Shown: one piece after another, positions 1 to 6,919 of the stretch | How positions within the stretch are numbered: the first letter of the stretch is position 1 | Layout of the letters: each line of letters begins with the position of its first letter | NCBI GenBank assembly: GCA_027049085.1 | Contig: JALTVH010000156.1 | Span: 1 to 16,265, forward strand | Source: Aquificaceae bacterium | Lineage (GTDB): Bacteria; Aquificota; Aquificia; Aquificales; Aquificaceae | Direction of reading: 5' to 3' | Length of the DNA: 16,265 bases | Notes under the pieces: generated by a model | Databases searched by the model: none | What the model was told of the DNA's origin: nothing | The model's input: the letters and a program-made list of their open reading frames with translations, nothing else | Position numbers and translations under genes: made by a program

Positions 1-752
1 AAACGATTGACACCAAGTTTGCCCTATCCAGTGCCAGGGAAAAGGGAGCCACCACCCTTGCTCTTGTTAACGTTATAGGAAGTTCAATAGACAGGGAGTC
101 GGACCTCTCTCTGTACACCCACGCTGGCCCGGAAATCGGTGTAGCAGCGACAAAGACCTTTACCGCCCAGCTCTCTGCTCTTTACTTCCTCGCGGTAAGC
201 CCATCTCCTCAAAGGGATGAACTGATTCAGTCTCTGATGGGCGTTCCTTCCCTTATTGAAAATACCCTTGAGATGTCAGAGGAGATCGAAAGGGTTGCGG
301 AAAAATTCATGAAGAAAAAGGATTTCCTTTATCTGGGGCGGTACCTGAGCTATCCCATAGCCCTTGAGGGTGCTCTAAAGCTCAAAGAGATCTCCTACAT
401 CCACGCCGAGGGCTACCCTGCTGGGGAAATGAAACACGGTCCCATCGCCCTGATAGATGAAAATATGCCGGTGGTGATCGTCTGTCCCCAGGACAGGGTC
501 TATGAAAAGAGCCTATCCAACGTTGAGGAGGTCAGAGCGAGAAAGGGTATCATCATCTCCGTTGGTTTTGAAGGCGATGATAAGCTAAAAAAATATTCTG
601 ATGAATTCCTTGAGGTTCCATCAGTTAGTGAAGACCTAACACCCTTCCTGACGGTAGTTCCACTCCAGCTCCTCGCTTACCACATAGCCAGCAAGCTTGG
701 TCTTGATGTCGATCAGCCAAGAAATCTTGCAAAGACTGTAACCGTGGAGTGA
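1..752 (+). CDS. glmS: Glutamine--fructose-6-phosphate aminotransferase, C-terminal part (5' end outside window)
   Basis: GlmS makes glucosamine-6-phosphate from fructose-6-phosphate and glutamine, the first step toward UDP-GlcNAc for peptidoglycan and LPS; it is cytoplasmic. The reading frame is open from the left edge (first whole codon at base 3), giving about 249 residues: the end of the first SIS domain and all of the second. Visible signatures are REKGATTLALVNVIGSSIDR and THAGPEIGVAATKTF from the first SIS domain, LKEISYIHAEGYPAGEMKHG (catalytic Glu and His of the isomerase site) and the hallmark C-terminus PRNLAKTVTVE with the active-site lysine. The glutaminase domain lies upstream of the window. 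The ATG at 237 is internal, not a start. The TGA stop at 750-752 directly abuts the argF stop on the other strand. Confidence 0.97.
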   Translation, partial: TIDTKFALSSAREKGATTLALVNVIGSSIDRESDLSLYTHAGPEIGVAATKTFTAQLSALYFLAVSPSPQRDELIQSLMGVPSLIENTLEMSEEIERVAEKFMKKKDFLYLGRYLSYPIALEGALKLKEISYIHAEGYPAGEMKHGPIALIDENMPVVIVCPQDRVYEKSLSNVEEVRARKGIIISVGFEGDDKLKKYSDEFLEVPSVSEDLTPFLTVVPLQLLAYHIASKLGLDVDQPRNLAKTVTVE

Positions 753-1673
753 TCAGGATTTTGGGAAGAGGAACTCAAGCAGGACCTTTTGAGTGTGGAG
801 CCTGTTTTCAGCCTGAAGGAAGATAAAATCTGAGTATTTATCAAAGACCTCTTCCGTGATTTCCTCGCCTTTCTTGGCAGGGAGGCAGTGCATTACAAGA
901 ACGCTATCCTTGGCAAGGGAAAGTAAGTCGGAATTGACCTGAAACTCCTTTAGGGCTTCCCGCTTGAGGTCCTGAGAATCATCACCCATGCTGAACCAGA
1001 CGTCGGTGTAAACTACATCCGCATCCCTTACAGCCTCGCCCGGGTTAGTCGTAAGGTATACGTTGCCACCCGTAAAGTTTGATAGATCTAAGCCCGCCTG
1101 AAGGTAGTAGCTGTCGGGTCCATAATCTTCTGGCGTTGCAACAAATAGGTTGAGGCCAAACAGGCCTCCTGCAACAAGCCAGGTGTTGCACAGGTTGTTA
1201 CCATCCCCAACGTAAGCTATCTTGATATTCTTTACCTCTTCTCCGAACCTTTCGTAGAGGGTGAAGACATCACTCAGAACCTGACAGGGATGGGACTTTT
1301 CTGTCAGTGCGTTTATGACCGGGATCTCTGCCCACTTGGCGAACTCCTCAAGCCAGTGGTGAGAGTGGTTTCTAACTATACAGCCATCAACATACCTTGA
1401 AAGGGTTCTCGCCGTATCCTGAGCAGACTCACCCCTCGCAAGCTGGAGTTCCTTTTCCTGAAGAAAGATTGCATTGCCCCCCAGGAAGCTGATGGCAACC
1501 TCAAAGGAGACCCTTGTCCTTGTAGAGGGCTTGGTGAAGATCATGGCGACGTTCCTTCCTTCAAGAACCCTATCCTGAACCTCTTCTCCTTTTTTTACCT
1601 TAAGGGTTCTTTTTACTATGTACCAGGCTTCTTCCGGATCAAGGTTCCAGAGGTCTATGAAATCCCTCTTCAT
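753..1673 (-). CDS. argF: Ornithine carbamoyltransferase
   Basis: This cytoplasmic enzyme joins carbamoyl phosphate to ornithine to give citrulline in arginine synthesis. Its 306 residues are the usual family length. Carbamoyl-phosphate binding motifs are STRTR (residues 50-54) and HPCQ (128-131). Ornithine-side signatures are GDGNN (about 156-160) and DVWFSMGDD (SMG at 228-230), and the catalytic-cysteine motif HCLPA is at 262-266. The DVWFSMG and HCLPA pair favours ornithine over aspartate carbamoyltransferase. It is the last gene of the minus-strand run that begins with pgk and lies 12 bases after the TPR gene. No strong Shine-Dalgarno is visible before its ATG, so translation may depend on coupling. 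The stop is back to back with the glmS stop (shared palindrome TGATCA). Confidence 0.97.
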   Translation of the reverse strand: MKRDFIDLWNLDPEEAWYIVKRTLKVKKGEEVQDRVLEGRNVAMIFTKPSTRTRVSFEVAISFLGGNAIFLQEKELQLARGESAQDTARTLSRYVDGCIVRNHSHHWLEEFAKWAEIPVINALTEKSHPCQVLSDVFTLYERFGEEVKNIKIAYVGDGNNLCNTWLVAGGLFGLNLFVATPEDYGPDSYYLQAGLDLSNFTGGNVYLTTNPGEAVRDADVVYTDVWFSMGDDSQDLKREALKEFQVNSDLLSLAKDSVLVMHCLPAKKGEEITEEVFDKYSDFIFLQAENRLHTQKVLLEFLFPKS

Positions 1674-1685
1674 AGATTAATTATC

Positions 1686-3323
1686 TTACAGCTCGCCGAG
1701 CTTTTCAAGGATGCGGTTTTCCTGACCCTTTTCACCCTGCTTGCCCTTCTTCAAGAGCTCAAGAGCGCTTTTGTAATACTTCTTTGCTTCCTCAGGGTAG
1801 CCGAGCTTAAGGAGGGCGTCCCCAACGTGTTCGTTAACCACAGGGTCGTCATATGCTCTCCTCAGAGCATCCAGCAAATACTGGAGAGCCCTCTGGTAAT
1901 CGCCCTGAAGGTAGTAAACCCATCCCATACTGTCTATATAAGCGGGGTTATCGGGGTCAGCCTCAAGGGCTTTCTTGATAAGATCCCTTGCTTCTTCAAG
2001 CCTCTGGGAACCGTACCAGATCAGGAGAGAATAACCGAGGTGGTTGTAAAGGTCAGGTTCTTCCGGATTTAGCTTCATCGCCTTTCTCAGGGCTCCCTCT
2101 GCCTCAACGATCTTTCCCAGATAATCAAGGGCTATAGCCTTGAGGAAGTAAGCCCTGAACTCCTTTGGATTCAGTGATATGACCTTGTCAATAACCTTTA
2201 TTGCTTCCTCATACTCTTCCCTCTCCATCAGGAGGTTAGCCCTGAGCATCCTCAGCTTAATGCTGGCAGGGTTTAGAAAAAGCCCTTTCTTTATCAGCTC
2301 TTCAGCCTTATCGTAGAGGGAAAGGCCCATGTACACATTGGCGAGCCTCTCAATCACCCTTGAGTTGTTGGGAACCTGTCTGTAAAGGTTCTCATAGAGC
2401 TTCCTTGCGTACTCTAAATCGCCCGTCAGCTCAAGAGAAAGAGCATAAGAGTATACGATATTCAGGTCCTCAGGATGCTTTTTATACAAGTCCCTCAGGA
2501 CTTCTCTTGCCCTGTAAAAGTCCCCTGACTGCATTAGAGTTATGGCGTACTGGTGCCTGTACTGGTAGTTCTGAGGAGAGAGAACGATCAGCCTCCTGTA
2601 AATTCTCCGAGCATCCCCTACCCTGCCCAGAGCCACATAAAGCTGGGCGAGTTTCTCCAGGGCAAGAACGTTATCAGGGTCTTCCTGGAGGATGCTCTTA
2701 TATAGCTTCTCAGCACTTGCGTGCTCCTCCCTCTTTTCATATACCCTGCCGAGGGTTATAAAGGCAGCTTCAAAGGTCTTCTTTATCTCAAGGGCCTTCT
2801 GGAGATACTCGATCGCCTTGCTTGTTTTCCCTTCGCTAAGGTAGAGCTGACCGAGGAGGTAGAAAGGAAAGGGGTTGTCCGGGCTGAGTTTTGCAAACTT
2901 ATGAAGAACATCCTTAGCCTTTCCCATTTTTCTGGCTTTGATGTACTCATCCGCGAGGAAGATCAATATCTCCCTGTTATCAGGAAACCTGCTGTAAGCC
3001 TTTTCAAGTATTGATAATGCCTTTTTTCTTTCACCCCTGAGTCTATGGATGCTGTAAATGGAAATGTAGGGCTCTGGTTTTTCGGGAAACTTCTTGAGGA
3101 ACTCTTTTGAAAGGGAAAGGGCTTCATTGGTCTTTTTTGATGCCATCAGGAGCCTTATAGTGTCCATATATAGACCGGGGGTTGGCTTTTCTTTTATCGC
3201 CCTGTTGCAGTAAAGCTCTGCGGTCAAAGGGCTCCCAGAAAGGTACCTACACATTAGGTAATCAAAGTAATAGTTAGAGAAGGAAACACCAAAACTTATA
3301 AGAAGAAAAAGGATAAACCTCAT
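1686..3323 (-). CDS. Secreted/periplasmic TPR-repeat protein
   Basis: Function unknown. The 545-residue protein starts with a short hydrophobic signal-like segment (MRFILFLLISFGVSFS), with likely cleavage near residue 16-17. No convincing lipobox is present, although Cys25 follows soon after. The rest, about residues 35-525, is a nearly unbroken array of roughly 13 tetratricopeptide repeats, with typical units such as AIEYLQKALEIK and pairs of the form ...A..L.P.N. The last part (about 455-525: DSMGWVYYLQGDYQRAL, then VVNEHVGDALLKLG) resembles the C-terminal signature of TPR envelope proteins common in Gram-negatives. A lysine- and glutamate-rich tail follows. TPR solenoids are protein-binding scaffolds, so a role in an envelope complex is an inference. 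The ATG overlaps the stress-protein stop as ATGA (3320-3323), with GAGG immediately before it, suggesting translational coupling. Confidence 0.85.
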   Translation of the reverse strand: MRFILFLLISFGVSFSNYYFDYLMCRYLSGSPLTAELYCNRAIKEKPTPGLYMDTIRLLMASKKTNEALSLSKEFLKKFPEKPEPYISIYSIHRLRGERKKALSILEKAYSRFPDNREILIFLADEYIKARKMGKAKDVLHKFAKLSPDNPFPFYLLGQLYLSEGKTSKAIEYLQKALEIKKTFEAAFITLGRVYEKREEHASAEKLYKSILQEDPDNVLALEKLAQLYVALGRVGDARRIYRRLIVLSPQNYQYRHQYAITLMQSGDFYRAREVLRDLYKKHPEDLNIVYSYALSLELTGDLEYARKLYENLYRQVPNNSRVIERLANVYMGLSLYDKAEELIKKGLFLNPASIKLRMLRANLLMEREEYEEAIKVIDKVISLNPKEFRAYFLKAIALDYLGKIVEAEGALRKAMKLNPEEPDLYNHLGYSLLIWYGSQRLEEARDLIKKALEADPDNPAYIDSMGWVYYLQGDYQRALQYLLDALRRAYDDPVVNEHVGDALLKLGYPEEAKKYYKSALELLKKGKQGEKGQENRILEKLGEL

Positions 3324-4210
3324 CCTCTATCGCCGTCCTTATATATTAAGATCGGCACCTCAACCTGTCTGAGCACCTCAGTTGAGGTACTCCCCAAGAT
3401 TATTCTCTTTAAGCCAGAAAGCCCCCTGCTCCCCATGATGAGAAGGTCAACATCCTCAAGCTCCCTTATCCTGCTCACTATGGCTTCTTTCGGATCTCTG
3501 CTGTCAAGGTAGGTAACTTCAGGTTCAATTCCCGCTTCTCTGAACCTGTCTCTGATTCTGTCCATATACTTCCTCTTCTCTTCCCTGAACCTCTGGTAAA
3601 TAGCCCTTCCTATTCGTTCAACTATTGGGAGGTCAAAGGGTTCATCTATATGAAGTAACTCTATTTTCATACCGAATGGCTTGAGAAATTTAAGGGCAAA
3701 ATCAAGCATCCTCTCAGCGGTTTTTGAGAAGTCGTAAGCAATTACTGCCCTCCCCTTAAAGGAAGGCTCCGACCCCTTTATGACGAGGATGGGTCTGAAA
3801 CTGTGCTTAACTATCTTCTCAGCGGTGGAACCGATCAGTATCTTTTCCACAAGCCCTTTTTTGTGACTTCCTATCACAACCAGATCAGGGTTCTCTTTAT
3901 CCTCCATCTCAAGGATCAGGTCCCTCGGGTCTCCAACCTCAATCTCAATGGTGGTGTCAACGGGTTTCATGAAATCCGCAAATCCCTGAAGTTTTTCCTT
4001 CGCCTCTGACTTTTTCTTTTCCTCGATCTCCTGAAGGACCTTTACGTCTATAACATCAACGGTGAGACTCTCAGGATAGGGGATATAAAAGGCAGGGGAA
4101 ACAGCGTGAAAAAGGATAACCTCTCCCTTGTGGGCAGATGCTATCCTCTTAACGGTCCTGAGAACCACGTTCGTAATGTCAGAAATATCAAGGGGTACGA
4201 GGATCTTCAT
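3320..4210 (-). CDS. Tandem universal stress protein (two UspA domains)
   Basis: The 296-residue cytoplasmic protein has two UspA alpha/beta domains, about residues 1-146 and 152-296. Each ends with the usual PIL(V/I) strand (RPILVIKG at 139-146, VPILIYK at 285-291). Domain 2 carries the full nucleotide-binding pattern G-x2-G-x9-G-S/T (G260, G263, G273-S-T). In domain 1 the equivalent stretch GSHKKGLVEKILIGST (114-129) keeps the first and last glycines but has lysine where the second glycine is expected, so ATP binding there may be altered. Two-domain Usp proteins are common in bacteria and archaea, and their precise roles are rarely known. It overlaps suhB by ATGA (4207-4210), with a good ribosome site GAGG seven bases upstream of its ATG, and overlaps the TPR gene downstream. 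Confidence 0.93.
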   Translation of the reverse strand: MKILVPLDISDITNVVLRTVKRIASAHKGEVILFHAVSPAFYIPYPESLTVDVIDVKVLQEIEEKKKSEAKEKLQGFADFMKPVDTTIEIEVGDPRDLILEMEDKENPDLVVIGSHKKGLVEKILIGSTAEKIVKHSFRPILVIKGSEPSFKGRAVIAYDFSKTAERMLDFALKFLKPFGMKIELLHIDEPFDLPIVERIGRAIYQRFREEKRKYMDRIRDRFREAGIEPEVTYLDSRDPKEAIVSRIRELEDVDLLIMGSRGLSGLKRIILGSTSTEVLRQVEVPILIYKDGDRG

Positions 4211-4992
4211 ACTTTTTCCTCTAAGTGGGTGCTTACAACCTTCTCAAGGTACTCCTGTATCCTCCCATTGGATGCTATCACATCGTGCCTGCCCCTGTAC
4301 CTTATTGTCTTCATAACCCCTCCTGCCTCTTTTAGTATAACAGCTCCCGCACATATATCCCATGGACTGAGCTCAAACTCCATCATTCCCTCAAAGATCC
4401 CCTCTGCAGTCAGGCACAGGTCTACCGCAGCAGCCCCCGGCCTCCTCATGGCAGCAACCTTGTCAAAGACCTCCTTAAAGATCGCCCAGTAGGTGTCAAG
4501 ATCCCTGATGGCTCGTGAAGGGAAGCCATAGGCCACGACCGAATAGCGTAGGTCTGAAGTACCGCTAACGGAGATCCCTCTCCCGTTTTTGAAAGCGCCA
4601 GTTCCCCTTCCAGCCCAGTAAAGGTCGTTAAAGAAAGGCAGATACACCGCACCTACTATGGGCTCACCATCCTTCACAAGACCAACCGACACCCCGAATA
4701 CAGGGAAACCCGCTATGTAGTTTTTTGTACCATCAAGGGGATCAATGTACCAAACGAGGTCTCCCTCCTCATCGCCACCACCCTCTTCACCAACAACGCT
4801 GTGATCTGGAAACTTTTTAATCAGGTACTCCTTTATCCTCGCCTCCGACTCTCTGTCCACAAAGCTGACAAAATCTTTTTCTGCCTTTTCTTCAATGTTG
4901 TGGTCATGGACCTTCCTGAAGTTTTCCCTGAGCACCTGCCCGCCGATAAGAGCTGATTCTTTGGCAGTTTTAATAAACTCTTCCAGCTTCAT
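4207..4992 (-). CDS. suhB: Inositol monophosphatase-family phosphatase (SuhB/IMPase type)
   Basis: A Mg2+-dependent sugar- or inositol-phosphate phosphatase of 261 residues, the normal family length. Metal-site motifs are all present: GEE at 68-70, DPLDGTKN at 84-91 and WDICAG at 211-216, followed by EAGG (222-225). D84, D87 and D212 are the expected metal ligands. Family members hydrolyse myo-inositol-1-phosphate; several thermophile homologues also act as fructose-1,6-bisphosphatase, and E. coli SuhB has an additional role in rRNA transcription complexes. Which applies here cannot be read from the sequence. Its position directly after pgk (3-base gap) makes a gluconeogenic sugar-phosphate role plausible, as an inference. 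The start ATG has no clear SD beyond the GAGTGAG at the end of pgk. Confidence 0.92.
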   Translation of the reverse strand: MKLEEFIKTAKESALIGGQVLRENFRKVHDHNIEEKAEKDFVSFVDRESEARIKEYLIKKFPDHSVVGEEGGGDEEGDLVWYIDPLDGTKNYIAGFPVFGVSVGLVKDGEPIVGAVYLPFFNDLYWAGRGTGAFKNGRGISVSGTSDLRYSVVAYGFPSRAIRDLDTYWAIFKEVFDKVAAMRRPGAAAVDLCLTAEGIFEGMMEFELSPWDICAGAVILKEAGGVMKTIRYRGRHDVIASNGRIQEYLEKVVSTHLEEKV

Positions 4993-4995
4993 AGC

Positions 4996-6189
4996 TCACT
5001 CATCCATGGGATCAAGAACTTCAAGACATGGAAGGGAATTTCCTTCAAGGAGTTTTAAAAAGGCCCCACCACCTGTGGATACGAAGTCTATCGCACCTTC
5101 AACGCCCGCTTTATGAATGGCGTGATCAGTATCTCCTCCTCCAGCAATGGTCAGTGCGGGCGACTGAGCAATCATCCTGGCTGTTTCAAAGGTACCGTTC
5201 TTAAAGCGGTCAAGCTCAAACATGCCCATGGGACCATTCCATATTATCGTCTGGGCATCGGAGATGATCTGCCTGAGCAGTTCAACCGATACAGGTCCTA
5301 TATCAAGTCCCTTCCAGCCCTCGGGTATCTCCTTCCAGGGAACGATCCTTGTGGGAGTACCATCGGTTGGGTCCATACCGATGACAAAATCCACAGGAAG
5401 ATAGAGCTTTACATCAAGCTTCTTTGAAACTTCAATTATATCAAGGGCCGTATCAATAAGGTCTTCCTCTACCAGCGAGTCCCCCACATTGTAACCCATC
5501 GCCCTTATAAAAGTAAAAGCCATGGCTCCTCCTATGAACATCTTGTCAACCCTTTTCAGGAGGTTCTTGATTATACCCAGCTTTGTAGATACCTTTGCCC
5601 CGCCCAGAACCGCCACCACCGGCCTCTGGGGATTGACCATTGCCTTCTCAAAGTAGTTGATTTCCTTTTCAAGGAGGAAACCCATGACAGCCGGCTTAAG
5701 ATACATGGGAACAAGATAGACCGAGGCATGTTTCCTGTGGCAGGTACCAAAGGAGTCGCTTACGTAAACTTCACCCAGATCCGCAAGCGCCCTTGCAAAC
5801 TCTTTATCGCCCTCCACCTCACCGCTGTGGAACCTGAGGTTTTCAAGCATCAGGATCTCACCGGTATTGAGTCCCTTAACGATCGCTGAAACCTCATCAC
5901 CAACACAATCCGGCGCGAGCCTGACCTCCCTCCCAATGTATCGGGAAAGTCTTTTGGCAACGGGTGCCAGAGAGTATTTTGGATCTCTTCCCCTGGGCCT
6001 ACCAAGGTGAGACATGAGAATTATCTTCGCCTGTGCGTCAAGGAGGTACTCAATTGTTGGGAGGCTCGCCTTTATCCTTATGTCGTCAACGATGTTTCCT
6101 TGATCATCAATGGGTACGTTGAAATCAACTCTCACCAAAATCCTTTTACCAGATACGGGAACGTCCCTCAGAGACTTACGGCGAGGCAT
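4996..6189 (-). CDS. pgk: Phosphoglycerate kinase
   Basis: This cytoplasmic enzyme of glycolysis and gluconeogenesis interconverts 1,3-bisphosphoglycerate plus ADP and 3-phosphoglycerate plus ATP. Its 397 residues match the monomeric bacterial enzyme. Motifs in order: VDFNVP (21-26), SHLGRPRG (60-67), DSFGTCHRKHAS (145-156), GGAKVSTKL (196-204), NGPMGMFE (318-325), GGGDT (350-354) and the nucleotide/hinge motif STGGGAFL (371-378). No second domain such as a triosephosphate isomerase fusion follows. It is the first gene of the minus-strand run ending in argF. The ATG at 6189 gives an N-terminus (MPRRKSLRDV) slightly longer and more basic than usual. No Shine-Dalgarno is visible before it. Confidence 0.98.
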   Translation of the reverse strand: MPRRKSLRDVPVSGKRILVRVDFNVPIDDQGNIVDDIRIKASLPTIEYLLDAQAKIILMSHLGRPRGRDPKYSLAPVAKRLSRYIGREVRLAPDCVGDEVSAIVKGLNTGEILMLENLRFHSGEVEGDKEFARALADLGEVYVSDSFGTCHRKHASVYLVPMYLKPAVMGFLLEKEINYFEKAMVNPQRPVVAVLGGAKVSTKLGIIKNLLKRVDKMFIGGAMAFTFIRAMGYNVGDSLVEEDLIDTALDIIEVSKKLDVKLYLPVDFVIGMDPTDGTPTRIVPWKEIPEGWKGLDIGPVSVELLRQIISDAQTIIWNGPMGMFELDRFKNGTFETARMIAQSPALTIAGGGDTDHAIHKAGVEGAIDFVSTGGGAFLKLLEGNSLPCLEVLDPMDE

Positions 6190-6238
6190 TCTAAGAATTC
6201 TACCATAAGGCTCAGAGACCGCCCTTATAATACTCTTT
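6190..6238. promoter_or_regulatory. Divergent promoter region between pgk and yaaA-like gene
   Basis: This 49-base gap separates two divergent transcription units. On the plus strand a perfect TATAAT lies at 6226-6231, seven bases before the ATG of the yaaA-like gene, so the predicted start point falls on or next to the start codon. The overlapping minus-strand reading gives TATTAT (6232-6227), a possible -10 for pgk with a leader of about 30 bases. I see no good -35 for either direction. An inverted repeat ATAAGG-N12-CCTTAT (6205-6210 and 6223-6228) overlaps the -10 boxes and could be an operator or simply chance. Confidence 0.5.
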
Positions 6239-6919
6239 ATGGTTTTTTACCTCCTGCCAAGAGGTACTGTCCAGAAACCCTTTTCAACCATCAGAGGGGG
6301 AAGGGAAAGGCTGACCAACCAACTGAGAGATTCTTTTCCTGAACTTGAGGATCTCCGCCTTAAGCTTATGGAAGCGCTGCCTGTTAACTTTAACTCCCTT
6401 GCACCCGCCTGGAGGAGGTACGGGAGCAAATTCTGGGAAGAGCTCTGCCTCTGGGCTATGCCAGAGAGGGTTAAAAAAGAGATTGAGGAAAAGGGAATCG
6501 TCCTTTCCCCTCTACTTGGCATCATCAGAGCCGGTGACCCGGTTCCCCTTTACAGTGCCGACTGGAAAACTCAGGTAGGAACGAGAAACCTTTTCAGGAT
6601 ATGGAAAGACAGGATAAGGGAAATAAGTCCTCAGCTATTCAAGGATGCGGTGGTTTTTGATTTCCTGACTTCAGAGGAAAAGGACCTGGTTGACATCTCC
6701 ACCACCTCTCTCAGGATATCATTCATCTACCTGAAGAAAGGAAAAAAGCTAAGTAATACTCTTGCTCACAGAGCTTATACCCTGAGGTATATAGTGGAGA
6801 TGAATGGATCCCACGAATACCTTGAGAAGATCAACTTTCTGGATTACAAGGTTAAGGCAATAGATAAGGATGGCGGAAACATAAAAGTAGTCTTTGACTC
6901 GGAGGGAAAGTATATATGA
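6239..6919 (+). CDS. yaaA: YaaA/UPF0246-like protein (divergent)
   Basis: This 226-residue protein is recognisable as a divergent member of the YaaA (UPF0246) family, whose E. coli member limits peroxide damage by reducing intracellular iron. Similarity is in the layout: an N-terminal strand ending in a proline (MVFYLLPRG, where YaaA has ..ISPAK), then LSPLLGIIRAGDPVPLYSAD (about 88-107; family LSGLYGVLRPLD..PYRLEM), then RNLFRIWKDRI (family DLYQFWGD.I), then LSNTLAHRAYTLRYIVEMN (family ..YAKKARGLM.R.I.EN). It is about 30 residues shorter than typical, and the SPAK motif is lost, so function may differ. The ATG at 6239 is preferred because it retains the N-terminal strand; the next in-frame ATG is 6368. 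No SD is present; it may be translated from a leaderless message. Its stop overlaps hom as ATGA. Confidence 0.72.
   Translation: MVFYLLPRGTVQKPFSTIRGGRERLTNQLRDSFPELEDLRLKLMEALPVNFNSLAPAWRRYGSKFWEELCLWAMPERVKKEIEEKGIVLSPLLGIIRAGDPVPLYSADWKTQVGTRNLFRIWKDRIREISPQLFKDAVVFDFLTSEEKDLVDISTTSLRISFIYLKKGKKLSNTLAHRAYTLRYIVEMNGSHEYLEKINFLDYKVKAIDKDGGNIKVVFDSEGKYI

Noticed and set aside
1674..1685. Possible promoter or terminator in the 12-base gap between the TPR gene and argF
   Set aside because: Too short for either; AT-rich but without a recognisable element. Cotranscription is the simpler reading.
2360..2761. 133-codon plus-strand open frame within the TPR gene
   Set aside because: Antisense to repeated TPR codons. 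Serine/proline/cysteine-rich low-complexity translation, with no family resemblance.
4106..4492. 128-codon plus-strand open frame across the usp/suhB junction
   Set aside because: Overlaps two well-supported genes in antisense; no SD and no domain.
6249..6255. AGGAGGT on the minus strand, a perfect Shine-Dalgarno match near the pgk promoter
   Set aside because: No start codon follows at usable distance before the pgk promoter region, and the bases encode part of the yaaA-like N-terminus (YLLP). Considered chance.
6239..6367. Possibility that the yaaA-like gene starts at the in-frame ATG at 6368
   Set aside because: That would remove the N-terminal strand that aligns with the family start, and no SD is evident there.
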